From positions 4,906,530 to 4,970,529 of the forward strand of contig JAZBQD010000019.1 in assembly GCA_036583965.1 (NCBI GenBank): a stretch of DNA of 64,000 nt, read 5' to 3'. Under the pieces are notes generated by a model. It saw only the letters and a program-made list of their open reading frames with translations, was not told the DNA's origin and ran no database searches. This DNA comes from Prunella strophiata (Eukaryota > Chordata > Aves > Passeriformes > Prunellidae). How positions within the stretch are numbered: the first letter of the stretch is position 1; each line of letters begins with the position of its first letter. A program made the position numbers and the translations under genes. Positions 1 to 11,570 of the stretch are shown here, one piece after another.

Positions 1-908
1 TGATAGCTGCAATTTATATACAAAAGTGACCTTGAGACTAGCTGCTCTCCAAACAAGCAGGAAGAATGGGATTTCCTTGCAACAGGCTGTCTGCAGTCTT
101 GGGAAATGGAGGAGAAGGCAGGGGATAAAGGGAGGACACCAGGTAACTTGGATATTGGCCAGTGAAAGTCCCTGTGAGCAGCATGGTATTTCCGAAGGAA
201 GACACAGAGATGAAATGTGCCATTTTAGAAGGAGGCAAAAAGCAAAGAAGAAACAAATTCCCTCCCAACAAACCAATGCAAGACAAAATGAATGCAACAG
301 AGACACCAAAGAGATTTGCACCCCTGTGACCACTTAGCATGGACATCCTTGCAGGACCATCTCAGTGTCCCCCTGCAGATGTGCTCTCCTGGTGTTTGAT
401 TCTCTCCTGCTGTCTTACAAGAGTTGGTGTAAACTTTTAGGTGTAAAAGTCTTCTTGAGCATGCTTATCATTAATCAGGATAATGCTGGATAAGCTTGAT
501 AGATGCACTAATTAACATTTTAAATCTTTGCTGTTGTGTCTGGGTACAATTCCAGTGTCAAACTGTGGGCTCAGATTTCTCCTAAGATGTAACATTGTTT
601 TATTCACTGGGACCTTATAGGGTTGTGTAATCATCCTGCAGTATTTAAATCTCAGTGCTTTTGAAGGGTCATCCTTTGTTCTCCTGGTTAGCTCACCTTC
701 CAGAACACTTTCACAGTCAAGGTTCCAACAACACCTTGCTTTTACAGATGAATTTTGTCAGAAAAGAACAGACCAAGTGCACATTCCTCTCTGGGACTAA
801 AGATAATTCTGCTAAGCAGGATTTGTGATGGCAGCATGAGAAAAGTGCACCCTGTGACCACTTACAGAGCCCCAAACTTCTGCTTAGGACCAGGTCTGAA
901 CTGGACTT
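1..908. other. Intergenic, nothing recognised
   Basis: No coding exon, RNA gene or repeat that I can support. The short open frames here show no family features. Confidence 0.6.
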
Positions 909-1060
909 TCATAGAATCACAGACTCATGGAAATGGTTTGGGTGGAAAGGGATTTTCAGGACCATCTCTTTCCAACCCTTCTACCCTGGGCACAGACACC
1001 TTCCACTAGATCAGCTTGCTCCAAGACCCATCCAATCTGGTCTGGAGCACTTCCATGGCA
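909..1060 (-). mobile_element. CR1 LINE 3' fragment
   Basis: The plus strand reads ATAGAATCACAGA, then GGTTTGGGTGGAAAGGG, CCTTCCACTAGATCAGCTTG and CCATCCAATCTGGTC, the reverse of a CR1 3' end. The 5'-truncated side lies near the purine tract that follows. It is old and diverged. Confidence 0.8.
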
Positions 1061-1106
1061 GACATTTCTCTGGCATCCTCTTGCACTTTCTGACAGATGA
1101 CTCTTG

Positions 1107-1381
1107 GGGAAAAGAAAGAGAGAAAGAAAGAGAGAAAGAAAGAGAGAGAGAAAGAACGAACGAGAAAGAAAGACAGAGAAAAAAAAAAGAAAGAAAGAAG
1201 CAAGAAAGAACAAAGAGAAGAAAAAGAGAAGCAAAGAAAGAAGAAAGAAGATAAAAAGAGAATAAGAGAAGAGAAAGAGAAAGACAGAACATAAGACCGA
1301 AAGAACAGCCTAAACTAACTCCCAAACGCAGAAAGAAAACTAAAGCTCCCTCCCTCCCGCCCCTCACAAATAAGAAGGAAA

Positions 1382-1418
<37 letters not shown>

Positions 1419-1435
1419 GAAAGAAAGAGAAAGCT
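1107..1435 (+). repeat. Long polypurine GAAA/GAGA tract
   Basis: Nearly pure A/G on the plus strand for two stretches (about 1107-1290 and 1371-1433), joined by a less regular segment with a short CCCTCC cluster. The unit is mostly GAAA with GAGA interruptions. Open frames on both strands here are a result of the repeat. Confidence 0.9.
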
Positions 1436-4400
1436 GGTTATTTATATAGGATTTCTGATCTGTATACAAAGCTTCCTGGACTGACTTTTTTCTCCATCAC
1501 TCCTTGTTTTCTGCAGATACAGCACTACAGAGCCAAGCACATGAGGGGTCAGAGTCTCACCTCTGGGGTGTCCTGCTGCTTGTGTGGAAAAAGTGATGGA
1601 GGGTCACTCATCATGCAGTGAGTGCTGCAGCTCTCTGCAGGGACTCATTTTGCTCTGGTTTTAATGATTTGCAACCTAGAGGGATTTCATATGTCTAAAC
1701 CCTCATCTCCTCTAGCCAGTCACCAGCTATTCCTGAAATCTGAATGTCAAGGCCAAAGTTTGTGTCAAACCTGCCTGGGCAATTCTGGAGGTTTCTGTTT
1801 GAAATGGTTTCTCAGGGGTAGATACACCAAGATTGACTGAATTCTTCCATTATTTGAGATTTATTGCTGGCAGTGGACAAGTTCCTTTGGGAAAGCCTTG
1901 ACATGAGATGACAGTAATTCACCAGAAGTTTGGCATGGTTTTACCCAAGGGAACTCTAAACCAGCAAGCCTTCCCATGACATAAACATCACAGAGGTCAC
2001 AGAGCAATTAGGATTAGGGTTACAAATGTGTTTATCAGTGTCAGGACAATTATGTCTTCTAGCTTTGTTAGATGGGCATCTTGAGACACCTACTTTGGAA
2101 AACTTACTGGGAAAAGGAAAAGCTTGACTCATAAACCTCACCAGTGCTGTGTGTGCCATGCTGGCTGCCCCTTAAATGCTGAAAACATACTTTAATGTTA
2201 AAATGATGAAAATATACTGGCACTGCCAGGAAGGACTGGAACTGGATTTTCACTCTTTTTTTTTTTTTTTTTTTTTTCACCACAAAGACCAGGAGGAAGT
2301 GAGAAGAAACTCAGCTCACACAAAAGGAGGTGCACCTTCCCATGTAAGGCCAGTGCTTGTGGGACAACCACAGTGCCTTGATCAGCTGTGCCAAAAAATT
2401 GATGAGGGCTCCAGCAAACACTAAAGAAGTTCAAGCAAGAGAGGTGCACAGAAACCACATCAGTCTTGTGAAACCCTTGTGCTAAAAAGGGCTGGAAGCT
2501 GGAGAAATGTCAGCAACTGTTTCCCTGAGGTCAGACTCTTCCACAGCCATCTCCTCTTGAGTTAGGCTGATGTGTGTTCTGATGGCTATGGCCATGTTGG
2601 GTTTTTGTGCTACAGCCTTCCACATTTGGACTTTGGGGGCACAAAACAGCCCTTGTAGTGCCCTCCCTTCCTCCCCTTCCCCCTGCCATGCTGCATCTGC
2701 TGTGTGGGATTAGAACCATGCAAACCTCTGACCTGGGGCATGGCACATCTCAGATCAGGGAGAGTAGGAGCAAGGTGTGTGCTCAGAGACCCCTGCCAGA
2801 AAATTCCCCAGAGGGAAGGCAGCTTTTATTTATGACCTCAGCTCATCACATTAGCAATAACTCACTTTATTCCTGCTCAGGGATGGTGCTTTTTCCTCTG
2901 AAAGGATGAGATGTAGCTTTTCATGAGGACCACACTTGTGTCTCTTTTCCAGAGAGGAAAGATGAGAATTTTGTATGTTTTTCATGCTGAAATCAATTTG
3001 TTGCTTTATGGGATTCAGAGCTCCCCAGGAAAGTGTCATGGATTGTGTCATGGTGCACACTACTTGCATGGAGACCTTTGATTCAGCTGGCAGACATTAA
3101 AAGAAGACAAAACAAGTTTAGCCAAAATGCTCAGCAATGACTGCATGTGTGCAGCTGCAAGAAGAGCAGTGGTAATTGAGCCAAGAGTGGGAATTATTGG
3201 CAGCAGGGTCTGCATTCATGTATGATTTATACTTTTTTTCCTGATTTATAATTTCTTTACCAGCTGTGCAAGGTCCCTGCTATGTCCCCACCTCACTGCT
3301 GCCCACCCTGCTGCCTTCCCAGGGCTCTTCACATCCACAGCTGAGCATGACCTGCTCTTGACTTTGGCTTCCACTGCCTGGGAGTCAGGGAGGTGCTCTT
3401 GAGTTTCTTCCAGCCATAAACATTTGGGGTGATGTAGTGGAGTAAGAACTTCCCCTGTGTACCTTACCCCAGGTCTGGAGGAGCTGGAAACAGACTGGGA
3501 GCTCAGGAACTGGGGCTGAAGCCAGAAAAACCAGAGCCATCAAGGGAAAGCTGTTTCAAGCTTCAATCCAGCTTGTACAACCCAGCCAGTAAATTCCCAT
3601 CTCAAGGCTTGTCAAAATTGTCCTGACAAGACAGATTTTGTCCTCAATGTATGTTTTCTTCCTCCTCTCATCATCAGTGGGGCTGAGAGCTTATTGACAG
3701 CATTAGTGTCCATCACATGCTGGTTTAACACCTCCTCCACCTTCTCCTGCTGGATGCAGGGTGCAGGCTGCAGTTTGTGCTCAGGGCAGCTGGCATGGAA
3801 AAGGTTAAAGCTGTTGAGGACACAGTTCTTTGCAGCTTGAGTCATTTTTACAAAGCCCTCAAGAGCCAACTGGTGGGCAGAGGGAGAGGAAACAGTCATA
3901 TAAATACATCTCTGGGTTAATGGATGCTGCAGCCTCCTCTCCACTTGCTGAGGTAACTTGACATAATTCCAGGAGCAGACTGAGCTGGAGAAGCAGATCC
4001 TTGAGTATTCCTAGTCTTAAAGTGTGTTTTTCCTGTGTTTCTATAAGCAACTTAACAACTGAGGTAATGTTCAGCTCCAGCCAGGACTGATGGGCCATGC
4101 TTGGTCCCATATTTTGGGTGCCCAGTGGGTACAGCAGTCAGAAAAATTGCCCCAGGATGGAGATGGAGACAGACCACAAGTCCCAGCAGTGCTGGTAGCT
4201 GCTCCCACTGGCCCACAGAGCCTTCATTTGTAGGATAAAAGGGAGAAAAAGAAGGATGCTTCCTCTGGCTTGTTAAAACACAGGGTTTCTGCTGGGCAAA
4301 GAAGATGTCAGAGCTCCTGGCCTTAGAGCAGTGAGGAGGCCAGTGGAGCACAGCAAACTTGGAGAAGCTTGAGACAAAGTACCTGCTTGTGAATGAGCTG

Positions 4401-4569
4401 TTTGCCCAAAGAGTTGTTCTGCAGACTGGCTGGAGTCTGCACACAGACCTCCCCCATCCCAGCACAGGCTCTGCTTCAGCTCAGAGCTCTGAAGTTACAC
4501 AGAATTATGCTCTTGGAGAGATGAAATCCTGCTCCTGTTGGCCCCAAAGCCAAAGCTCTTTTTTCACAT
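1436..4569. other. Intergenic, nothing beyond a poly(T) run
   Basis: Contains T22 at 2256-2277. Otherwise no repeat family, exon or RNA gene is recognised. Confidence 0.6.
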
Positions 4570-4735
4570 TTCATAGAATTATAGAACAATTGAGGTTGGA
4601 AAAGACCTTTAAAATCATGGAGTCCAACCATTAACCAGGTCCACCACTGAACCCTGTCCCCAGGTGCCACATCTACATGTCTTTTGAGGACATCCAGGCA
4701 TGGGGATCCCACCACTTTCCTGGGCAACCTGTTCC
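4570..4735 (-). mobile_element. CR1 LINE fragment, 3' half, interrupted by an LTR
   Basis: The plus strand has ATAGAATTATAGAACAATTG, GGTTGGAAAAGACCTTTAAA and GGGCAACCTGTTCC, a CR1 3' end read in reverse. The match stops at TGTTCC and resumes at 5064 after the inserted LTR. Confidence 0.85.
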
Positions 4736-5063
4736 TGTGGGAGGATGGATTGTAGAAGAGTGGGAGATAGTGCCTAAGGTAATTTCACCCCTAAAGAGTT
4801 GCAGCTGTACTAATTACCTAAAGATTAGGAACAGGCCTGCCCTTAATAGGCCACAGATATAGCTACTGAGACTGAGTAGTATGAAAGATGGGCTAGCAAG
4901 GTGAGAAGAGAACAGGAATCAGTCAGCAGTGCTGTGGTGAAGAAAGGAGGAGTCAGCTTTGTAAGGACATACCCATAACAGAAGGTATGAGAATTTTTGC
5001 AGTAAGATAACATCTCAGGACTTGCTAACACAATTGGTGGCCCTGTCTGTGTTTCTAATGACA
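4736..5063. mobile_element. Solo LTR (ERVK/alpharetrovirus-like by target-site length) nested in CR1
   Basis: A 328-bp insert that begins TGTGGGAGG and ends TAATGACA, so it has TG...CA ends. It is flanked by the perfect 6-bp target duplication TGTTCC (4730-4735 and 5064-5069) and sits inside a CR1. A single LTR without internal sequence is the usual product of LTR-LTR recombination. Six-base duplications fit ERVK-like or alpharetroviral integrases better than ERVL (5 bp) or gamma-type ERV1 (4 bp). No gag, pol or env remains. I could not fix its orientation from a clear poly(A) signal. Confidence 0.85.
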
Positions 5064-5232
5064 TGTTCCAATGCCTGATCACCTATTTCCATGAAGAAAT
5101 TTTTCCCAATATCCAATCTAAACCTTCCCTGGCACAACTTGCAGCTGTTTCCTCTTGTCCTGTCCCTTGTTACTTGGGAGGAGATCCTGACCTCCACCTG
5201 GCTGCCTCTTCCTTCCAGAGAGTTGCAGAGCT
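5064..5232 (-). mobile_element. CR1 LINE fragment, continuation after the LTR
   Basis: Resumes with TGTTCCAATGCCTGATCACC, then TTTTTCCCAATATCCAATCT and TTTCCTCTTGTCCTGTC, the next part of the same CR1. Removing 4736-5069 restores continuity. Confidence 0.85.
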
Positions 5233-6239
5233 CTGCCCCATCCTCCCAGGGACAGGGACAAGGGATGGTGGCCAGGTTGGTGTCATTCTGCTGGGGACTG
5301 CTGAGGAGGCAGGACTCACACTTCAGATGTGTGGTTTGGGGAGCCTGGGAACCTCAGCCAGGTGCTGCCACTGGAAAGGATGGCTTTTCCCTCAAAGGCA
5401 GGGCTTCAGCAGGGATTTACAGGGCTCTCAGGAAGCCCTGGGGTAATTCCTGAGCTTTGCTGGCCTGGCAGCTCTGGGTGCAGCTGGACTTGGGCTGTGC
5501 TTTGCTGGGAGATGGCACAGCAGAAGCCACGTTGTGTTTTTCAGCCTTTTCCACTTCCATCTCTGCTCCTGCAAGCAGCAGAGCTGCCTCTCACACCAAG
5601 CTCTGGTGTACAGGAAGGTGTGATTTCTGTGGAAGTTGTGAAATTTTTCTTGTAAGACTTCCCTTTCTTCTCTCCCTTGTGATGGCAAATGGATTCTTGC
5701 AAATATAGCACAGGTTTATTTTAAAGGTTGGAACAGCAAAGTGCAAGAGAGCATTGTACAAAAAAAATAAGAAACAGGTCCCAATTGTACTATTCATTTG
5801 CCTTATAGGACATGAGGCTTTTTACACTATTTTTAAAAATTCTTGTGGGTATGCTTATGCCTTACAAGTTATAAAATCTGGAGCCTGCTGTTGCTAGATT
5901 AGGTCTGAGTTGGAGGCAGAGAGGGGATGCTGCTTTTACAGTCATCCCTGCAGTCCTGTGTAGCCCTGCATCAGTACCAGGAGCACATGGGGGTGGAATC
6001 CCCAACTGATGGAGGTATCTCCTGAAAACCTCATGCACAGTTCTTCCTGGATACTGTCCTTTCCCTTTTCAGAGGAGTTGGTTTCTTTTCCACTCCCCTG
6101 GGGAAGTTCTGCCCCAGCAGGAACAGCCTGTTAAGCCATTGCCTTTAAACCCTGCTGAATGGTTTCCAGGCCAATAAATCCTGTGTGAATTCAAGGTTTT
6201 GTCCAGGCCCTCCTGTGTTCCACTGCCAGTAGGTGTGAG
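5233..6239. other. Intergenic, nothing recognised
   Basis: Unique-looking sequence between the interrupted CR1 and the ERVL-like LTR. Short overlapping open frames near 5.3-5.7 kb occur in several frames at once, as expected by chance in GC-richer DNA. Confidence 0.6.
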
Positions 6240-6667
6240 TGATGCCTCAGGTTTTAGCTTTTATACTTTTCAGATTCTGTAATACTTTAGTGTGTACTTC
6301 TGAGCTTAGGGAATGGTGAGCTCTCTTCACAGAGTAGAAGACAAAACAATTCCTTTTCCAGCTGGGGACCAAGGACAAATGATCCAAATCTCAGGCCCAA
6401 GAGCACAAACAACATGGACTGAAGAGAGAAAAACAACAAGGATGGGACTTCGTAACCTAAAGCTGTAATTGAACAATTAACTCCAATATGCAAATGGACC
6501 AAAGCTTATAAAAGTGTGAGACCCTGTGAGTGGTTGTGCATTTTGTGACCATTTTGGTTCATCTTGGGTGCAGCCCTGGCTGGGCTCTTGTGCTGCCCAA
6601 GGTGGATCCATGTGGGATATAATTTTTATTTTTTTTTTAACCACTTGACAGCATAAATACTTCTGCA
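6240..6667 (+). mobile_element. ERVL-like solo LTR (boundaries approximate)
   Basis: I recognise a passerine-ERVL-like LTR from its layout: TGATGCCTCAGG near the start, ATGCAAAT at 6488-6495, a TATAAAA box at 6507-6513, a downstream GGTTCATCTTGGGTGCAGCC block, TTTTTATT, and an end at TTCTGCA. GAGTG occurs at 6237-6241 and again at 6668-6672, a possible 5-bp target duplication; the left copy would then overlap the TG start by 2 bp, so that boundary is uncertain. There is no internal retroviral sequence. Confidence 0.6.
6507..6513 (+). promoter_or_regulatory. TATA box within the ERVL-like LTR
   Basis: TATAAAA with an octamer-type ATGCAAAT about 12 bp upstream, the expected position for the U3/R promoter of the LTR. 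There is no evidence that it is active. Confidence 0.45.
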
Positions 6668-9600
6668 GAGTGGAACTGGAATTTCATGCAGGTTTAACCA
6701 TGTACTTCAAGACCCAGCCTCCTAGTGCCACAGGGGCCTGGTCCATAGGATCCAACACTGGCTGAATCAAAGTGCTAGAGCTGAGGAAGAGCTTGTAAGT
6801 GAAACATCTGTATTTTGCCTGTAGAAATCCCTGTTAGAAAAACAGGTCTCTGCTGGAAGAGGTGCATCAGGGATAAGGGACAGTCAGGACCAGCCAGGTA
6901 TTAATCTCCTTGCAGTCTCCCAAGTGTATGACCAGCTCCTCATATCCCTAAAAATCAATTGTTCCCCACTTCCAACACACCAAACCCCCAGAATGTCCTG
7001 GTCTGCAGAGGAATTAACCAATATGCATGTACAAAATGATCCTGTGTTCTCAGCAGGATGACCCACTGGCTCCTGGCTGGGATCTAACAGCAGCGTTGCT
7101 GCTGTGCTGTTCAACCAGCTGCTATTGATTTTTATTTCATGCACATTGATAGAGATGGTGCAGGTGGGAAATGGTGAAAGGAGACATAAATAATAAACTA
7201 AGAAAAGCTGTAGCACGGGGTGAGGGAAAAGCAGTCTGGCATTTACTGGAAAGCAGAGTTTAGCGGGTAATTTTTCAGCACAAAGACAAGTTTTGCTACA
7301 GAAGATGTTGGGCCTGCTTTAGCTGTTAGTTATGCAAGTGGAATCTGGAATCAGTCCTGGGCCAGTGTGGGGAGAGAGTCAGCCCCACTGCTTTCCTTGT
7401 GTCTTTTCCCACGAGTCAGGAATGATCTGCTACCACTGCCAAGAACCTGGGCTAACAGGGGCTCTGCTGATCAATTAGCAACTCCAATCAACTTGGCAAA
7501 TAAGGTTTTTTAATCAAGATTTTTCTTTTGGGGAATGAACTGAATTGTCCTTCTTGCTTCACTGTGCAGGTAGATTTACTGAGTGTGGGATAGTTTGAAG
7601 GGAAAGGAGGCCCAAGTGAGGGTTTGCTTAACATAATATGAGTGTTTAATATAAGGTAAAAGCCTTGCCAGCTGTCCTGGACCAAAATTATAAGCTCCTT
7701 CTCTCCTGTTCAGCACCTTTTATTCAATAGATACTGCACAATGCTGTGTGAGAATAAAGTAATGAGCCAGAGGATAGGCAGGAAAAAGGGACATGTCATT
7801 TCTGAGATGGGTGAATCCAGCATGTCCCTCTGTGCATGGTCTGGATCTTGTTTCTGGTGCTCACCAGAGCTGCAGGTCCTGTCCTGGGACCCACCAGAAG
7901 AGCAAAAAGCAGCAGGTGAGACCTTTGGTTTCCTCAGGAGGATCCATTTGAGATCAAGAGAGTGCTCACAGCTGCATCCCACTGGGAACAAATAACCCAC
8001 GATTTGCAGTGATCCACTGATTCACTTTGGTGGGGAACAGAAAGGGAAGAGGTATGTCTAGAGCTAAGCAAGCTGTGGAGGGGGAGGAAAGGATCTGAAA
8101 ACCACTTGGAGAAGAGTGTTAGAAAACTCAGAGTGAACAGGAGGAGAACTGGGACAGGAAAACCCAGATCCTCTCCCTTCTGCTGCCTTTGGAGCAGGCT
8201 GTTTTACACCCCAGCTCAGTTTCTCCCAGCTCCCTGTGCACACCTGAGGGTCTCTCTCCACTGGCACAGAGGATGCAGCTCTGGGAGAGGCTGCCCACTC
8301 TTCCTGCCCTCACAAATCTGGCCATGAATCTCCCTTCCCTCCCAAACTGTTTTTCCAGCAAGAAGCATTTATCAGTCAATTTGCCCGTGGTGCAGATGTC
8401 TGTCTGGAACTGTAATGACATTTACTAAAGGGGACTAGAAATTATCACTGGGGGACTGCAAATAATGAAGCCAATGCCTTTTATTGACACACGTGGAAGC
8501 TGTTTAATTTGGGATGTTGGCTGTCAGAAAATAGAGCTCTTTTGTGGCAGCAAGGCAATATTGTGCTTGATTTCAAGGTTCGTGCTTGTGTTTAGAAGGG
8601 AGCTATTTTCAGCTTTTAGGTGAGGAGTTTCTTCACAGCAATAGCCTATCAATTCAACACACATCTAAGTGTTTAGTTCTGCCTTTGCCTGAAAACCTTG
8701 ATGATTGCTGCCAAGGATTTCTTGCTATGAAAGGACACTAAGAATTTTCAATTTTTCTCCCTTCCAAATACAGCTGCAAGCCAAGCCCTCAAGCCTGGGC
8801 CCTTGGGTGCCTTTCAGCCCCCAGCTTTCTGATTTAGACATTCTGCTTCCCATTTATGATAGGAAATGTGGTTTTCTTTGAATTTTTTATGTGTTTAAAA
8901 GAGGCAAACTCTTTGCCACCTTGTTGTAGGGTCAGCCAAGTGGACCAAAATTTCTCAAACTGGTACCTAAAGCTGAGCATTGTGGGTTTAAAGACCAGGA
9001 AAACATCTCCTGTTATTAGAGGATCCAGGTGCAGACCTCCTAAACTAACCTGGTTTTGTTCCTCTCACACAAGAGATGGAATGCCCAGCACCTCAAAAAG
9101 TGAGTGATGAACTTGGATGGTGCAACAACAGAGGTTTGCACAGGTCAGCTTTGCTCCTGACTGCAGCTCCCACCAGGGCTGAGATCTTGGTGCCACTTTG
9201 CATCCACATCTTCCCATTGGGAATTGTGGAAAAAAAAAAGAAATAAAAGGCTATTTTTGCATGTGTAATATAGAGGGGAGGGAGGACAGGGCACACAGAT
9301 TATTTTGGAAGGGGGATCTTTGCTGTCTGGGCTGCTCATGGCCACAACAGAGTCACCTCTGGGATTAAAGCCCTCACAGGTGGCTCCAATAGCAATCTCC
9401 TCTCCCATGTATGCATTAGGGCTTATCTCACTGCTTCATTAAGGAACAGGAGCAGGGGCAACCTCAGAGGGTCACCAAATCCTGTCTCCTGCCACTGCAG
9501 GTAGACATTCTGTTAATCCCTTTATTATTGTCCAAGGGCAGAGGCGAACATCAGCAGGGACCTGAGCTCCTGCAGCCTGGAAATGGCACTGGGAAACACC

Positions 9601-9869
9601 CCTGGTCCCTTTGCAGGACATCTGCCAGGGTCACATCCACCCCAAGACACATCTTCTGGCATGGTGAAGCCCCAGAGGAGGCAGCCTGGCTTGTTAATTT
9701 TAAGTGTGCTTGAGATGCTGTAGTTTGCAAAGCTATCACCATGAAAGGGCTCAGCAGCATGTAATCACTGCTCAGCCTTACAAAGAGACCTCTGTTATGC
9801 TCAGGCTTCTCCAAAGGCCAGTTATAATCTACATTATTTATGTGGAAAAGTATTATTAGCTGAGTTTCC
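6668..9869. other. Intergenic, nothing recognised
   Basis: No exon with family features, RNA gene or recognised repeat. There is a short A-rich run near 9230. Confidence 0.6.
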
Positions 9870-9994
9870 TTTTTTTTTTTTTTTTTTTTTTTTTTTCGTG
9901 GAAGGATTCTAAGGGAGTTCTTTGTAAGGAGTCCCAGAGCCTCTGGGACTTTCTCTCTCTGTTTCCTGGTGGGACTAGATTCTTTATTTATTTA

Positions 9995-10026
<32 letters not shown>
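9870..10026 (-). repeat. Two poly(T) tracts flanking a roughly 100-bp segment
   Basis: T27 at 9870-9896 and T30 at 9997-10026. The segment between contains a perfect hairpin at 9930-9950 (AGTCCCAGA-GCC-TCTGGGACT). Read on the minus strand, the tracts look like poly(A) tails, but no source RNA is recognised. Confidence 0.7.
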
Positions 10027-10894
10027 CAAACTGAATATTTCAAATACCAGGAAGGGATATAATGTTAAAGCCAAGCCAGTCAATGTGTTAATTGTGGCAC
10101 CAGTCTAGCCAGTGTGAAAAATGGCATTTTCTGTGTTATTACGAGAGCCTGGGAAATTTAAGAGTTTACCTTTTAACAGCCTCCATAAGAACATGGGCAC
10201 ACATTAATGATTGGAATAGGCAATTAAATGCAAGAATGGCTGACACCCTCAATGGCACAGGGTGGGGTTTGTAATGAATTAGACCTAGAAATAGATATTG
10301 GCAAAAAGCACCTCTGGAATGATTTAAAAAAAAAAAAAAAAGAAAAGAGCTTGCAGCTCGATCAGGCACTGCAGAAATCTCAATCACTGTGACAGCTCTG
10401 CCTTGAGTTTGTGGAGCAGAGAGGTTTCACTGAGTGTCCCCTGCTCATGCCAGCCTGGGCAGGAGTCCTCCTGCCTGGTGGCCATTTGTCCTGGCAGCTG
10501 TTGCAGAAAAAAGATGGAAAATGGGCCAAAATGTCAGGTTTGGGGGTAATCTGGAGCATATCCAGGGCTGAACTGCTCAGACTCAGCAACCCCTTAAAGT
10601 GTGTTTTAGCACCGACACCAAATTACCTGCAAATGCTGTTTTTTGGAAGTGGGACCTCAAGGAACCACAGAAATAAAATATTCACTTAGAGTCTGCTCTG
10701 AGAGCCCTGCACTCAAGTGCACGAGTGCATCACCTCATTAGTACCCTGTGTCATCGGGCATTTGGAATAAATGCTGGTGAAGAATTGGGCACTGGATGTG
10801 CCAGGGGTCTAAAGCAGCCCTGTCACTGCAGGACGTGGTGCTTTGCACCTCGAGGTGCAACCCACCCCCCTTAAATGGGCCCTGAACCAGATCC

Positions 10895-10950
10895 AGGACT
10901 GGAATATCCTCGTGGGTCCCTCCTAACTCAGGATATTCCAGGATTCCATG
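10895..10950 (+). mobile_element. CR1 LINE 3' tail
   Basis: GGGTCCCTCCTAACTCAGGA followed by TATTCCAGGATTCCATGA matches a CR1-X-type 3' end in the forward orientation. Confidence 0.65.
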
Positions 10951-10989
10951 AACCAGTGTGCCTCGGGGCCATTCTTCCCCACCCTGGCA

Positions 10990-11560
10990 CGCAGCAGCCA
11001 TTCTTCCTGCCGTGATTTCTATCCTTCATCATTCCCTGCAAATATTTACAGCGCTGATTCCAAATTAGCCTTTCTGCCTTTTGTAATGCATAAGAAACGA
11101 GCGGCTCGTTGAATATTCAGAATATTAAGGGGAAAAAAAAAAAAAAAAAAAGCCGTGTCCAGCATTTGCTGTAAATATGTATAAATGCTTATTGGATCTT
11201 ACCCAGTGGCACCTGTTTCTTCTGATGAGGCTTGAGATATGGAAGGAAAATGCAAACAGGAGCCTTCTCAATGAAATGGCAAATTTAGCTGGCGTGATGC
11301 AGGGAATACTAATGAGCACCCGGGCACCGCACAATGACCTTGCTCAGCCGGGAAGGGACACTCGGTGACAAAGAGATGGCTCTGATTAAACCCCTGCCAC
11401 CTCACCTCTGCGAGGACCTGCAGATGACAGAGCTCCCTGCGAGCACCTGAATTCTGCTCACGCTCCCTCCTCGTTACAGCGCCGGGCGATGCCTCCCATT
11501 AATAAAAACACCAGACTGGTGCTCTGCTCCCTCCCGCAGCCCCAAGCTGGTCAATTATCC
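10990..11560. other. CpG-enriched non-coding segment
   Basis: About 20 CpGs in 570 bp, against a strongly CpG-poor background. It includes the 15-bp palindrome AACGAGC-G-GCTCGTT (11096-11110) and an A19 run at 11133-11151. It ends at the C-rich minisatellite. It could be a small CpG island, a conserved element, or GC-biased sequence next to the satellite. Confidence 0.45.
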
Positions 11561-11570
11561 TGCGTTAATT

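Noticed and set aside
1011..1469. Ser/Phe/Leu-rich 152-codon minus-strand frame resembling a membrane protein
   Set aside because: It is the translation of the polypurine tract's complement, so the hydrophobicity is an artefact.
2008..2024. GGATTAGGGTTA resembling telomere repeats
   Set aside because: Only about one and a half units, which is too short to be an interstitial telomere array.
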